Assembly (NCBI RefSeq): GCF_023094245.1
Contig: NZ_JALMEW010000004.1
Location: 1-64,000 of the forward strand
Origin: Halomonas getboli
GTDB taxonomy: Bacteria; Pseudomonadota; Gammaproteobacteria; Pseudomonadales; Halomonadaceae
Direction: 5' to 3'
Length of the DNA stretch: 64,000 bases
Shown in pieces: positions 29,499 through 36,790 of this stretch (positions are counted from its first letter, which is position 1; every line of letters begins with the position of its first letter). The position numbers were made by a program, and so were the translations under genes. Below the pieces are notes generated by a model. That model did no database searches. It saw only the letters and a list, made by a program, of their open reading frames with translations, and was not told where the DNA came from.

Positions 29499-30428
29499 CT
29501 AGGGCATCAGCGCCTCGCACCCGCCGGTGACCGCCGGGGTCGTCTCGACCATGCGCACCACGCTGCCCACCACGATCAGGCACGTCGACGGCAGCGGCGT
29601 CTCGGCGAGGCGTGCCGGCATGTCCGCCAGGGTGCCGGTCAGCGCCGCCTGCTCGGGCAGGCTGGCGTTGGCCACCAGCATGATCGGCCAGTCGCCGGGC
29701 AACCCGGCGCCGCGCAGCCCGGCGCAGATCGCCTCGACCTTGGCCAGGCCCATGTAGAACACCAGGGTCTCGTCGCGGCGGGCCAGTGCAGTCCAGTCCG
29801 GCGCCCCGCCCTCGCGGCATAGCTGGGCGGTGATGAAGCGCAGCTGCTGGGCGTGGCCACGATCGGTGAGCGGAATGCCCATCGAGGCGCAGGCCGCCGA
29901 GGCGGCGGTGATGCCGGGGACGATCTCCGCCGAGACGTCGGCCTCGGCCAGGGCGGCGAGCTCCTCGCCCATGCGGCCGAACACGCCGGGATCGCCGCCC
30001 TTGAGGCGCACCACCGACTTGCCCTGCCCCGCCAGCGAGACCAGCAGCGCGCCGATCTCGTCCTGGGGCACGCTGTGGTGGCCGCGGGCCTTGCCGACAT
30101 CGTAGCGCTCGCGGCCGGCGGGGATCAGCGCCAGCACCTCCTCGCCGACCAGCCGGTCGTAGACCACGGCATCGGCCTGGGCCAGCAGCCGCGCGGCCTT
30201 CAGCGTCAGCAGCTCGACGTCGCCGCTGCCGGCGCCGACCAGATAGACGCGGCCGGGACGGCACTCGCCGCCCCGCGAAGGGCCGCTGGCCCTGCCGGCC
30301 GGCTGGCCTGCCGGACGCCACGATCTGCCCCCCGCGACATGCTGGACCAGCCGGGCCAGGGCAGAGAACGCGCGGCGCAGGGCGTCAGGCGACGCGAACG
30401 GTTTTCTTGGCTTGCTCAGAGCGCGCAT
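29499..30428 (-). CDS. cobA: Uroporphyrinogen-III C-methyltransferase (SUMT)
   Basis: A 309-residue SAM-dependent methyltransferase making precorrin-2, the precursor of siroheme needed by the nitrite reductase NirB. Motifs: VYLVGAGSGDVELLTLKAARL, VVYDRLV, VVRLKGGDPGVFGR and PGITAASA. About 60 residues at the N-terminus precede the domain and look like linker. GAGGAG lies before the ATG at 30428, which is inside the 3' end of nasA (44-base overlap), so the two are translated from one message. This pairing of nasA with a SUMT gene is common in nitrate loci. Confidence 0.92.
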   Translation of the reverse strand: MRALSKPRKPFASPDALRRAFSALARLVQHVAGGRSWRPAGQPAGRASGPSRGGECRPGRVYLVGAGSGDVELLTLKAARLLAQADAVVYDRLVGEEVLALIPAGRERYDVGKARGHHSVPQDEIGALLVSLAGQGKSVVRLKGGDPGVFGRMGEELAALAEADVSAEIVPGITAASAACASMGIPLTDRGHAQQLRFITAQLCREGGAPDWTALARRDETLVFYMGLAKVEAICAGLRGAGLPGDWPIMLVANASLPEQAALTGTLADMPARLAETPLPSTCLIVVGSVVRMVETTPAVTGGCEALMP

Positions 30429-33183
30429 GGCCACTCTCCTCGTGTGGGATATGGGAATCGTCGGCTGCCGGAGCATGCTCCTCGACCAGCGACTTGAGCT
30501 CGGGGATGCAGCTGCCGCACTGGGTACCGCAGGCGAGCCGCGCGCCCAGCGCCTCGACGCTGGCGTCGCCGGCGCGGATGGCGTCGACGATGGTCGTCTG
30601 GCCCACCTGATGGCAGCTGCACACCAGCGGGCCGACATCGGCCTCGCCGGCGTCGCAGCCGGCCAGCAGACGGCGGCGCACCTCGCCCCCGAGCGCCGCT
30701 TCGGCGAAGCGCGCATCGAGCCAGGCCAGGCCCGGCAATTCGGCGGGCGGCGCCACCATCAGCCACCAGCGCAGCCGGCCGCCTTCGTCGAGCCCCGCGG
30801 CGCGCAGCCGGCCAGCAGCGGGGTCGTCGCTCCACAGGTTCGGCGCCGTGGGCAGCCATTGCTGCACCCAGGCCAGCCAGTCGCGTGGCGTTTTATCGCC
30901 CCCGCCGCAGGCGCTCCGCGGTTCGCCGCCGGCCAGCTGCCAGCGCTGGCAGTGGGCGAGCGGGATGCGCGCCCAGTAGGCGCCGTCGTCGCGGCCCTCG
31001 AAGTCGCCGGCTTCGCCGGGGGCGATCAGCAGGGTCGCCTCCCAGCCCACGTCGAGGGGCGCCAGGCTCACCGCGCCGTGCTTGGCTTCCGGCTGGCCGG
31101 AGATCGGATCGAGATGGGCGGCGAGCAGGCCGCCGGTGCGCGCCGCGCCGGTGAAGCGGTCGGTCCAGTGCATGGGCACGAAGGCCTCGCCGCGGCGCTG
31201 GCCCCTGGTCAGTCTTACCCGGGCGCGGTACTCGCCGTCGGCGCCGGTCAGCTTCGCCAGCTGCTGGTCGCCCACGCCGAACGCCGCCGCGTCTTCCGGA
31301 GAGATCTCGATGAACGGCTCGGCGCGGTGGTTCATCAGCCGCGGCGCCCGGGCGGTGCGGGTCATGGTGTGCCACTGGTCGCGCACCCGGCCGGTGTTGA
31401 GGCGCAGCGGGCGCTCGGCGCTGAGCGCCTGCTCGGGGCCGCGTGGGCGCACCGGCAGCAGCCGGGCCCGGCCGTCCGCAGTGGCGAAGCAGCCGTCCTC
31501 GAACAGCCGTGCGGTGCCACGGGGCGATGCGGCGGTCACCGGCCACTGGATCGGCGCCAGGGCGTCATAGCCGGCGCGGTCGAGCTCCGCCAGCGCCGAG
31601 ATGTCGAACAGCCGCGCCTCGCTGCCCGGCTGCCCGGGGGCGTTCTCGAAGCCGGAGAGCCTGGCGTGCTCGGCGAAGATCTCGCCGGGATGGGCGTAGT
31701 CGAAGGCCTCGCCGAAGCCCAGCCGGCGCGCCGCCTCGCACACGATCCACCAGTCGTGGCGCGCTTCCCCGGGCGGCGGCAGCATGCCGCGCTGGCGCGA
31801 GATCCGCCGCTCGGAGTTGGTCACGGTGCCGTCCTTCTCCGACCATGACGTGGCCGGCAGCACGATGTCGGCGTAGGGCAGCAGATCGGTGTCGGCCATG
31901 CATTCGGAGACGATCACCAGCGGGCACTTCTCGAGCGCCGCCCGCACCCGATTGGCGTCGGGCAGGCTGACCGCGGGATTGGTGGCCATCACCCACAACG
32001 CCTGGATCTCGCCGCGCTCGATGGCCTCGAACAGCGCCACCGCCTTGTGCCCCGGCGCCTCGGGCAGGCTCGGCGTCAGCTGGTCGGTAGACCAGAAGCG
32101 CGTCACGCGGTCGAGGGCGCCGGGCGAGTCGTAGTCCATATGGGCGGCGAGCTGGTTGGCAAGCCCCCCCACCTCGCGGCCGCCCATGGCATTGGGCTGG
32201 CCGGTGATCGAGAAAGGTCCGGCGCCGGGCAGGCCGATCTTGCCGCCGGCCAGGTGGCAGTTGATGATCGCCTGGCACTTGTCGGTGCCGCTGGACGACT
32301 GGTTGATGCCCTGGGAATAGAGGGTCACCACGTGCAGCTGACTGGCGAACCAGTAGAAGAAGGTCTCGAGGCGCTCGGCGTCGACGTCGCAGTCGGCGGC
32401 GATGGCCTCGATGGACACGTCATCCTCGCGGGCCGCGGCCAGGGCGTCCTCGAGCCCGTCGGTGTGCTGCGCCAGATAGACGTCGTCGAGCCGGCCCTTG
32501 TCGGCCATCCACGCCAGCAGGCCGGTGAACAGCCGGGCATCAGTGCCGGGCTTGAGCCCCAGGTACAGGTCGGCGATCTCGCAGCTGTCGGTGACCCGCG
32601 GATCGATCACCACCACCCGCATCAGCGGATTGCGGCTCTTGGCGGTGCGCAGGCGCTGGTAGAGCACCGGATGGTTCCAGGCCAGGTTGGAACCCACCAG
32701 CACCACCAGCTCGGCCTCCTCCAGGTCCTCGTAGTGGCACGGCACGGCATCGGCCCCCAGCGAGCGCTTGTAGGCGGCCACCGCCGAGGCCATGCACAGC
32801 CGCGAGTTGGTATCCAGGTGCGGCGTGCCGAGAAAGCCCTTGAACAGCTTGTTGGCGACGTAATAGTCCTCGGTCAGCAGCTGGCCGGACAGATAGGCCG
32901 CCACGGCGTGATCGCCGGCGGATGCGCTGGTGGCCTGGAGGCGCTCGGCCACCGCCTCGAGGGCGGTGTCCCAGTCGACCTCGACGCCGTCGACCCGCGG
33001 CCGGGTCAGGCGGCCATGATCGCCCAGGGTCTCGGCCAGCGCCGAGCCCTTGACGCATAGCCGCCCGTAGTTGGCCGGGTGGTCGCCGTCGCCCTCCACG
33101 CCGGTGATGCGCCCGCCCTCGATGTCGGCCGTCACGCCGCAGCCGACGCCGCAGTAGGGGCAGGTGGTACGCGCCTGTTGCAT
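30385..33183 (-). CDS. nasA: Assimilatory nitrate reductase catalytic subunit
   Basis: A 932-residue cytoplasmic molybdenum enzyme reducing nitrate to nitrite. The N-terminal 4Fe-4S motif is CPYCGVGCGV with a fourth Cys in GRLCVKG. The bis-MGD domains carry QGINQSSSGTDKCQAIINCH and GQPNAMGGREVGGLANQLA. A molydopterin-dinucleotide binding domain lies near 590-720 and a C-terminal BFD-like 2Fe-2S domain has CSCHQVGQ and CGTQCGSC. GAGGAG precedes the ATG at 33183. It is co-transcribed with cobA and divergent from nasTS. A near-perfect sigma-54 promoter and two leader hairpins lie upstream. Confidence 0.96.
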   Translation of the reverse strand: MQQARTTCPYCGVGCGVTADIEGGRITGVEGDGDHPANYGRLCVKGSALAETLGDHGRLTRPRVDGVEVDWDTALEAVAERLQATSASAGDHAVAAYLSGQLLTEDYYVANKLFKGFLGTPHLDTNSRLCMASAVAAYKRSLGADAVPCHYEDLEEAELVVLVGSNLAWNHPVLYQRLRTAKSRNPLMRVVVIDPRVTDSCEIADLYLGLKPGTDARLFTGLLAWMADKGRLDDVYLAQHTDGLEDALAAAREDDVSIEAIAADCDVDAERLETFFYWFASQLHVVTLYSQGINQSSSGTDKCQAIINCHLAGGKIGLPGAGPFSITGQPNAMGGREVGGLANQLAAHMDYDSPGALDRVTRFWSTDQLTPSLPEAPGHKAVALFEAIERGEIQALWVMATNPAVSLPDANRVRAALEKCPLVIVSECMADTDLLPYADIVLPATSWSEKDGTVTNSERRISRQRGMLPPPGEARHDWWIVCEAARRLGFGEAFDYAHPGEIFAEHARLSGFENAPGQPGSEARLFDISALAELDRAGYDALAPIQWPVTAASPRGTARLFEDGCFATADGRARLLPVRPRGPEQALSAERPLRLNTGRVRDQWHTMTRTARAPRLMNHRAEPFIEISPEDAAAFGVGDQQLAKLTGADGEYRARVRLTRGQRRGEAFVPMHWTDRFTGAARTGGLLAAHLDPISGQPEAKHGAVSLAPLDVGWEATLLIAPGEAGDFEGRDDGAYWARIPLAHCQRWQLAGGEPRSACGGGDKTPRDWLAWVQQWLPTAPNLWSDDPAAGRLRAAGLDEGGRLRWWLMVAPPAELPGLAWLDARFAEAALGGEVRRRLLAGCDAGEADVGPLVCSCHQVGQTTIVDAIRAGDASVEALGARLACGTQCGSCIPELKSLVEEHAPAADDSHIPHEESGHARSEQAKKTVRVA

Positions 33184-33212
33184 GGTGCTCTCCTCGATCG
33201 CAGGTCCCGACA

Positions 33213-33285
33213 CGACGACGCCCACCGCCACGCCGGAAGGGCATGGGGTGGGCGTCGTTGCCGTGGATCGCCGCCGTGGCGATCC
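33213..33285 (-). promoter_or_regulatory. Two hairpins in the nasA leader
   Basis: In the ~110-base nasA leader a first hairpin (33265-33285, 8-bp stem GGATCGCC/GGCGATCC, loop ACGGC) is followed by a very long one (33213-33260, about 21 pairs with one bulge). The order resembles the nitrite-operon leader controlled by ANTAR proteins, but the first loop has five bases rather than six, and no T tract follows the second stem. Confidence 0.5.
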
Positions 33286-33305
33286 GGGATGTCTGCCCAG
33301 TACCA

Positions 33306-33321
33306 AGCAAGCGGCGTGCCA
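33306..33321 (-). promoter_or_regulatory. Sigma-54 promoter for nasA
   Basis: On the minus strand TGGCACGCCGCTTGCT fits the sigma-54 consensus TGGCACG-N4-TTGC(A/T) completely. The start site would be near 33295. TGCACC-type half-sites, as used by NtrC, occur about 53 and 98 bases upstream (near 33374 and 33419). The rest of the 349-base gap holds no gene. Confidence 0.75.
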
Positions 33322-33532
33322 GCCGGCAAGGAATCCCGCCTCGGCGGGACACCCGGCCGGCGAACGGACACGACTTGCACCACCTCATCGCATTTTGCGG
33401 CCCCGACTGCGCGATCCAGGTGCAGAACGCGGCGCCGTCGTGATGCCGATCACCCGATGCTGCGCCGCGACGGTGCTGGAACGGTTGTTGCATGACCCTT
33501 CCAGACCGTTCACGCCATCACGAGCCATGCCC

Positions 33533-34132
33533 ATGACCCCATCCCCGCCCTTGCGCATCCTGCTGGTCGACGACGAGAGCGTCCGCGCCGCCATGGTCGA
33601 GGAGGCCCTCGGCCAGGAGGGGCACGAAGTGATCTGCCACCTGCAGAGCCCGGCCAGCCTCAACGACATGGTCGAGCGCCACGCGCCCGACGTGGTCATC
33701 ATCGACATGGAATCCCCCGACCGCGACACCCTCGACAGCATGTCGCAGCTGCATCGCCAGAACCCGCGGCCGGTGGTGTTCTTCGCCGACCAGCACGATC
33801 CCGAGTCCATGCAGGCCGCCCTCAAGGCCGGCGTCAGCGCCTACGTGGTCGACGGCCTGGTGCCGACCCGGGTCAGGGCGATCCTCGAGGTCGCCGTGGC
33901 CCGCTTCGACGCCTTCCAGTCGATGCGCCAGGAGCTCGACCGCACCCGCAACCAGCTGGCCGAGCGCAAGCGCATCGAGAAGGCAAAGGGGCTGCTGATG
34001 AAGCACCAGAACTGTGACGAACCCCAGGCCTACCAGACGCTGCGCAAGCTGGCCATGGATCGCGGCCAGCGCATCGGCGAGGTGGCCGGCAACGTGATCG
34101 ATATCCTCGAAGGACTGGAGAAAGGCCTATGA
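33533..34132 (+). CDS. nasT: NasT, ANTAR-domain antiterminator of nitrate assimilation
   Basis: A 199-residue regulator. The receiver-like domain (LLVDDESVRAAM, likely acceptor Asp in VVIIDMES near residue 58) is followed by a C-terminal ANTAR RNA-binding domain (ERKRIEKAKGLLMKHQ... IGEVAGNVIDIL). NasT binds two-hairpin leaders and allows read-through; NasS holds it inactive until nitrate or nitrite binds. The ATG at 33533 is chosen over 33527 because GAG lies 8 bases before it. The nasS start overlaps the stop by 4 bases (ATGA). Target leaders are present upstream of the next operon. Confidence 0.93.
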   Translation: MTPSPPLRILLVDDESVRAAMVEEALGQEGHEVICHLQSPASLNDMVERHAPDVVIIDMESPDRDTLDSMSQLHRQNPRPVVFFADQHDPESMQAALKAGVSAYVVDGLVPTRVRAILEVAVARFDAFQSMRQELDRTRNQLAERKRIEKAKGLLMKHQNCDEPQAYQTLRKLAMDRGQRIGEVAGNVIDILEGLEKGL

Positions 34133-35160
34133 GCATGCCCCAAGCCGCCGAGCGGACCCATCTGGCGCTTGGCTTCGTCCCGCTGCTGGACGCCGCCCTG
34201 CCGATCGTCGCCCGGGAGGGCGGCTTCTTCGCCGCCGAGGGGCTCGAGGTCACGCTGTCTCGCGAGAGCGCCTGGTCGACCCTGCGCGACAAGCTGGCCG
34301 CCGGGCTGCTGGATGGCGCCCAGCTGCTGGCCCCGCTGCCGCTGGCCATGAGCCTCGGCGCCTCCGGGCCCGCCTGCGACACCCTCGCGCCGCTGGTGCT
34401 CGGCCGCCACGGCAATACGCTGGTGCTGTCGGCCTACTGGTCGGAGGGCATGGCCGCGCCCCTGGACGACTCCCCCGGCGGCCACGACCCGGCCGTCAAC
34501 GCCCGGGACTTCGCCGAACGGCTGCGTCGGCGCGGCACCACACGCCCGCGGCTGGCCATGGTCCACCCCTTCTCCAGCCACCACTATCAGCTGCGCGACT
34601 GGCTGACCCTGGGCGGCCTCGATCCCGATCGCGACGTCGAGCTGGTCGCCCTGCCGCCGTCGCGCATGGTCGAGGCCCTCGAGCAGGGGCGCATCGACGG
34701 CTTCTGCGTCGGCGAGCCCTGGGGCAGCCAGGCCGCCCATCGCGGCGGCGGGCGCATCGTCGCCACCGGCGCTCAGCTGTGGCCCGACCACCCCGAGAAA
34801 GTGCTCGGCGTCACCCGCGACTGGGCCGAGCGGCATCCGGCCACGCTTCAGGCCATGATCCGTGCCCTGATCGCCGCCGCCGGCTGGCTGGCCGAGTCGC
34901 CCGAGCACCGGCGCCAGGCCCGCGACTGGCTGACCCTGCCGCCCTACCTGGACCGCGCCATGGATCACCTGCCGACTCTGCCGCTGGGCGAGGCGCCGGT
35001 GGATCAGCGCCTCACCGGGCTGCGCCCCGCGGCCGACGAGCTGGCCCCGGTGGTCGAGCACCTGGCCCGCCAGCTCGGCGAGCCGCTCGAGCGCGCCGCG
35101 GTCGAGGCCTGCTACAGCCCCGTGCATGTCGACACCGCCACGCACCAGGAGCGTGCATGA
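34129..35160 (+). CDS. nasS: NasS, nitrate/nitrite sensor (NrtA-like)
   Basis: A 343-residue cytoplasmic protein of the NrtA/NasS periplasmic-binding-protein-like family, without a signal peptide. It opens with LALGFVPLLDAALPIVARE, characteristic of the family, and includes GRHGNTLVLSAYW and FCVGEPWGSQAA. NasS binds nitrate or nitrite and releases NasT. It overlaps nasT by ATGA, so the two are coupled in translation. The ligand-binding role is family knowledge. Confidence 0.92.
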   Translation: MSMPQAAERTHLALGFVPLLDAALPIVAREGGFFAAEGLEVTLSRESAWSTLRDKLAAGLLDGAQLLAPLPLAMSLGASGPACDTLAPLVLGRHGNTLVLSAYWSEGMAAPLDDSPGGHDPAVNARDFAERLRRRGTTRPRLAMVHPFSSHHYQLRDWLTLGGLDPDRDVELVALPPSRMVEALEQGRIDGFCVGEPWGSQAAHRGGGRIVATGAQLWPDHPEKVLGVTRDWAERHPATLQAMIRALIAAAGWLAESPEHRRQARDWLTLPPYLDRAMDHLPTLPLGEAPVDQRLTGLRPAADELAPVVEHLARQLGEPLERAAVEACYSPVHVDTATHQERA

Positions 35161-35246
35161 CGGCGCTGCCAGGGACCGCCTCGCCAGCGATCATCGCCCG
35201 ATGATGATTGCCTAACGTTCTGAGTTTTCTGATTTTCACCGCGTCC

Positions 35247-35262
35247 TGGCCCGAACCTTGAT
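35247..35262 (+). promoter_or_regulatory. Possible sigma-54 promoter for the nitrite-reductase operon
   Basis: TGGCCCGAACCTTGAT has the sigma-54 spacing and most consensus bases, but the -12 GC is GA. Transcription would start near 35272, just before the leader hairpins. The gap 35161-35246 shows no further motif. Confidence 0.4.
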
Positions 35263-35296
35263 AGGTAAAGACCAGAACGGAGGGCGCGGCCCTCCG

Positions 35297-35378
35297 GCGG
35301 TCAACGGCGACCGCACCTCGAAGTCCAGACGAAGACGTCTCCACGCTCCCCAAAGTCGGGGAGCGTCGAGGCGTCTTC
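35297..35378 (+). promoter_or_regulatory. ANTAR (NasT) target leader with two hexaloop hairpins and terminator
   Basis: Hairpin P1 (35297-35314) is GCGGTC-AACGGC-GACCGC. Hairpin P2 (35343-35366) is ACGCTCCCC-AAAGTC-GGGGAGCGT. Both loops have six bases with A at 1 and G at 4, the ANTAR recognition pattern. P2 is the top of a longer stem closed by GAAGACG/CGTCTTC (35331-35378) that looks like a terminator, with a weak T run after it. Another GGAGGGC/GCCCTCC hairpin precedes P1. NasT binding would favour read-through into the reductase genes. Confidence 0.85.
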
Positions 35379-35401
35379 TGCGTTTATGGAGGGAATCCGA
35401 G

Positions 35402-36790
35402 ATGAATCCCGATGACCCGACAGCCACAGAGGCAGTGCTCGATGATTCGGCGCCATTGCCCATCGGTCACCTGGTGATCGTCGGCAACGGCATGGCCGGC
35501 CAGCGGCTGGTCGAGGCGCTGGTCCAGCGCCACGGCGCACCCCGCCGCATCACCCTGATCGGCGCGGAACCCTGCCCCGCCTACAACCGCATCCTGCTGT
35601 CGCCGCTGCTGGCCGGCGAGATGGAGCGCGAGGCGCTGACCCTGCGCGCCGCCGACTGGTACGCCGAACGCGGCGTCGAGCTGATCCTCGGCGAGCGGGT
35701 CGAGCGCATCGACCGCGCCGCGCGCCGCCTGACCACCGCCGGCGGCCGCGAGATCGCCTACGACCGCCTGGTGCTGGCCACCGGCTCCACCCCCGCCCTA
35801 CCGCCGGTCGATGGCCTCGAACTCGACGGCGTGCATGCCTTCCGCGATCTGGACGACGCCGCCGCCCTGACGGCGGCCGCCGAACGCGGCGGCCGCGCGG
35901 TGGTGATCGGCGGCGGCCTGCTGGGCCTGGAAGCCGCCGAGGGGTTACGTAAAAGAGCGCGTGCCGGCATGTCCGTGAGCGTGCTCCAGCGCGCCTCCCG
36001 GCTGATGAACCGCCAGCTCGACGCCACCGCCGCCGGCCTGCTCGAGGCCGAGCTCGCGGGCCGCGGCCTCGAGATCATCACCGGCGCCGACCTGGAACGC
36101 CTGGAGGACGACGGCCGGGGGCGCGTCTGCGCCGTGCGCCTGGCCGACGGTCGCCGGCTGGCCGCCGACTGCGTGGTGCTGGCCATCGGCATCGCGCCCA
36201 GCGTCGAACTGGGTCGCCAGGCCGGTCTCGAGGTGGAGCGCGGCATCGTCGTCGACGACCGGCTGACCAGCAGCGATCCCGCGATCCACGCCCTGGGCGA
36301 ATGCTGCGAGTTCGAGGGCCGCACCTATGGCCTGGTCGAACCGATCTGGCGCCAGGTCGAGGTGCTGGCCGCTTGCCTGTCATCACGCTCGGCCGACGAC
36401 ACGACGCCCGACGACGAGACGCCGCGTTACGTCGAACAGCCATGTGCCGCCAAGCTCAAGGTCAGCGGCATCTCGCTGTATGCCTTCGGCCCCATCGAGT
36501 CCGACGACGACCACGAGACGCTGACCTACCACGACCCCGAACACGGCGACTATCGCCGGGTGCTGCTGCGCGACGGCCACCTCGAGGGCGCCGTGCTCTA
36601 CGGCGACACCGCCGCCGGCCCCTGGTACTTCGAGCAGTCGCTGGCCGGCCGGGACCTTAGCGCCTGCCGTCAGGCGCTGCTGTTCGGCCAGGCCGATGCC
36701 AGGGCGCTGCTCGACGCCACGCATTCCGCGACACCGCATCCCGCCACGCCCCACGCCCAGGACCGCTCCCCGCAGGAGGAAGCCGCATGA
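35402..36790 (+). CDS. FAD/NAD(P)H oxidoreductase, electron-transfer subunit of assimilatory nitrate reductase
   Basis: A 462-residue flavoprotein of the pyridine-nucleotide-disulfide oxidoreductase group, similar in layout to NasC of Klebsiella. FAD binding: IVGNGMAGQRLVEAL and LVLATGSTP; NADH binding: VVIGGGLLGLEAAEGL. A C-terminal domain follows but there is no Fe-S module. It probably passes electrons from NADH to NasA. GGAGGG precedes the ATG. It overlaps nirB by ATGA. Near residue 182 an unusual patch of rare codons (TTA CGT AAA AGA) encodes LRKR and three extra residues compared with NirB-type proteins. Confidence 0.85.
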   Translation: MNPDDPTATEAVLDDSAPLPIGHLVIVGNGMAGQRLVEALVQRHGAPRRITLIGAEPCPAYNRILLSPLLAGEMEREALTLRAADWYAERGVELILGERVERIDRAARRLTTAGGREIAYDRLVLATGSTPALPPVDGLELDGVHAFRDLDDAAALTAAAERGGRAVVIGGGLLGLEAAEGLRKRARAGMSVSVLQRASRLMNRQLDATAAGLLEAELAGRGLEIITGADLERLEDDGRGRVCAVRLADGRRLAADCVVLAIGIAPSVELGRQAGLEVERGIVVDDRLTSSDPAIHALGECCEFEGRTYGLVEPIWRQVEVLAACLSSRSADDTTPDDETPRYVEQPCAAKLKVSGISLYAFGPIESDDDHETLTYHDPEHGDYRRVLLRDGHLEGAVLYGDTAAGPWYFEQSLAGRDLSACRQALLFGQADARALLDATHSATPHPATPHAQDRSPQEEAA

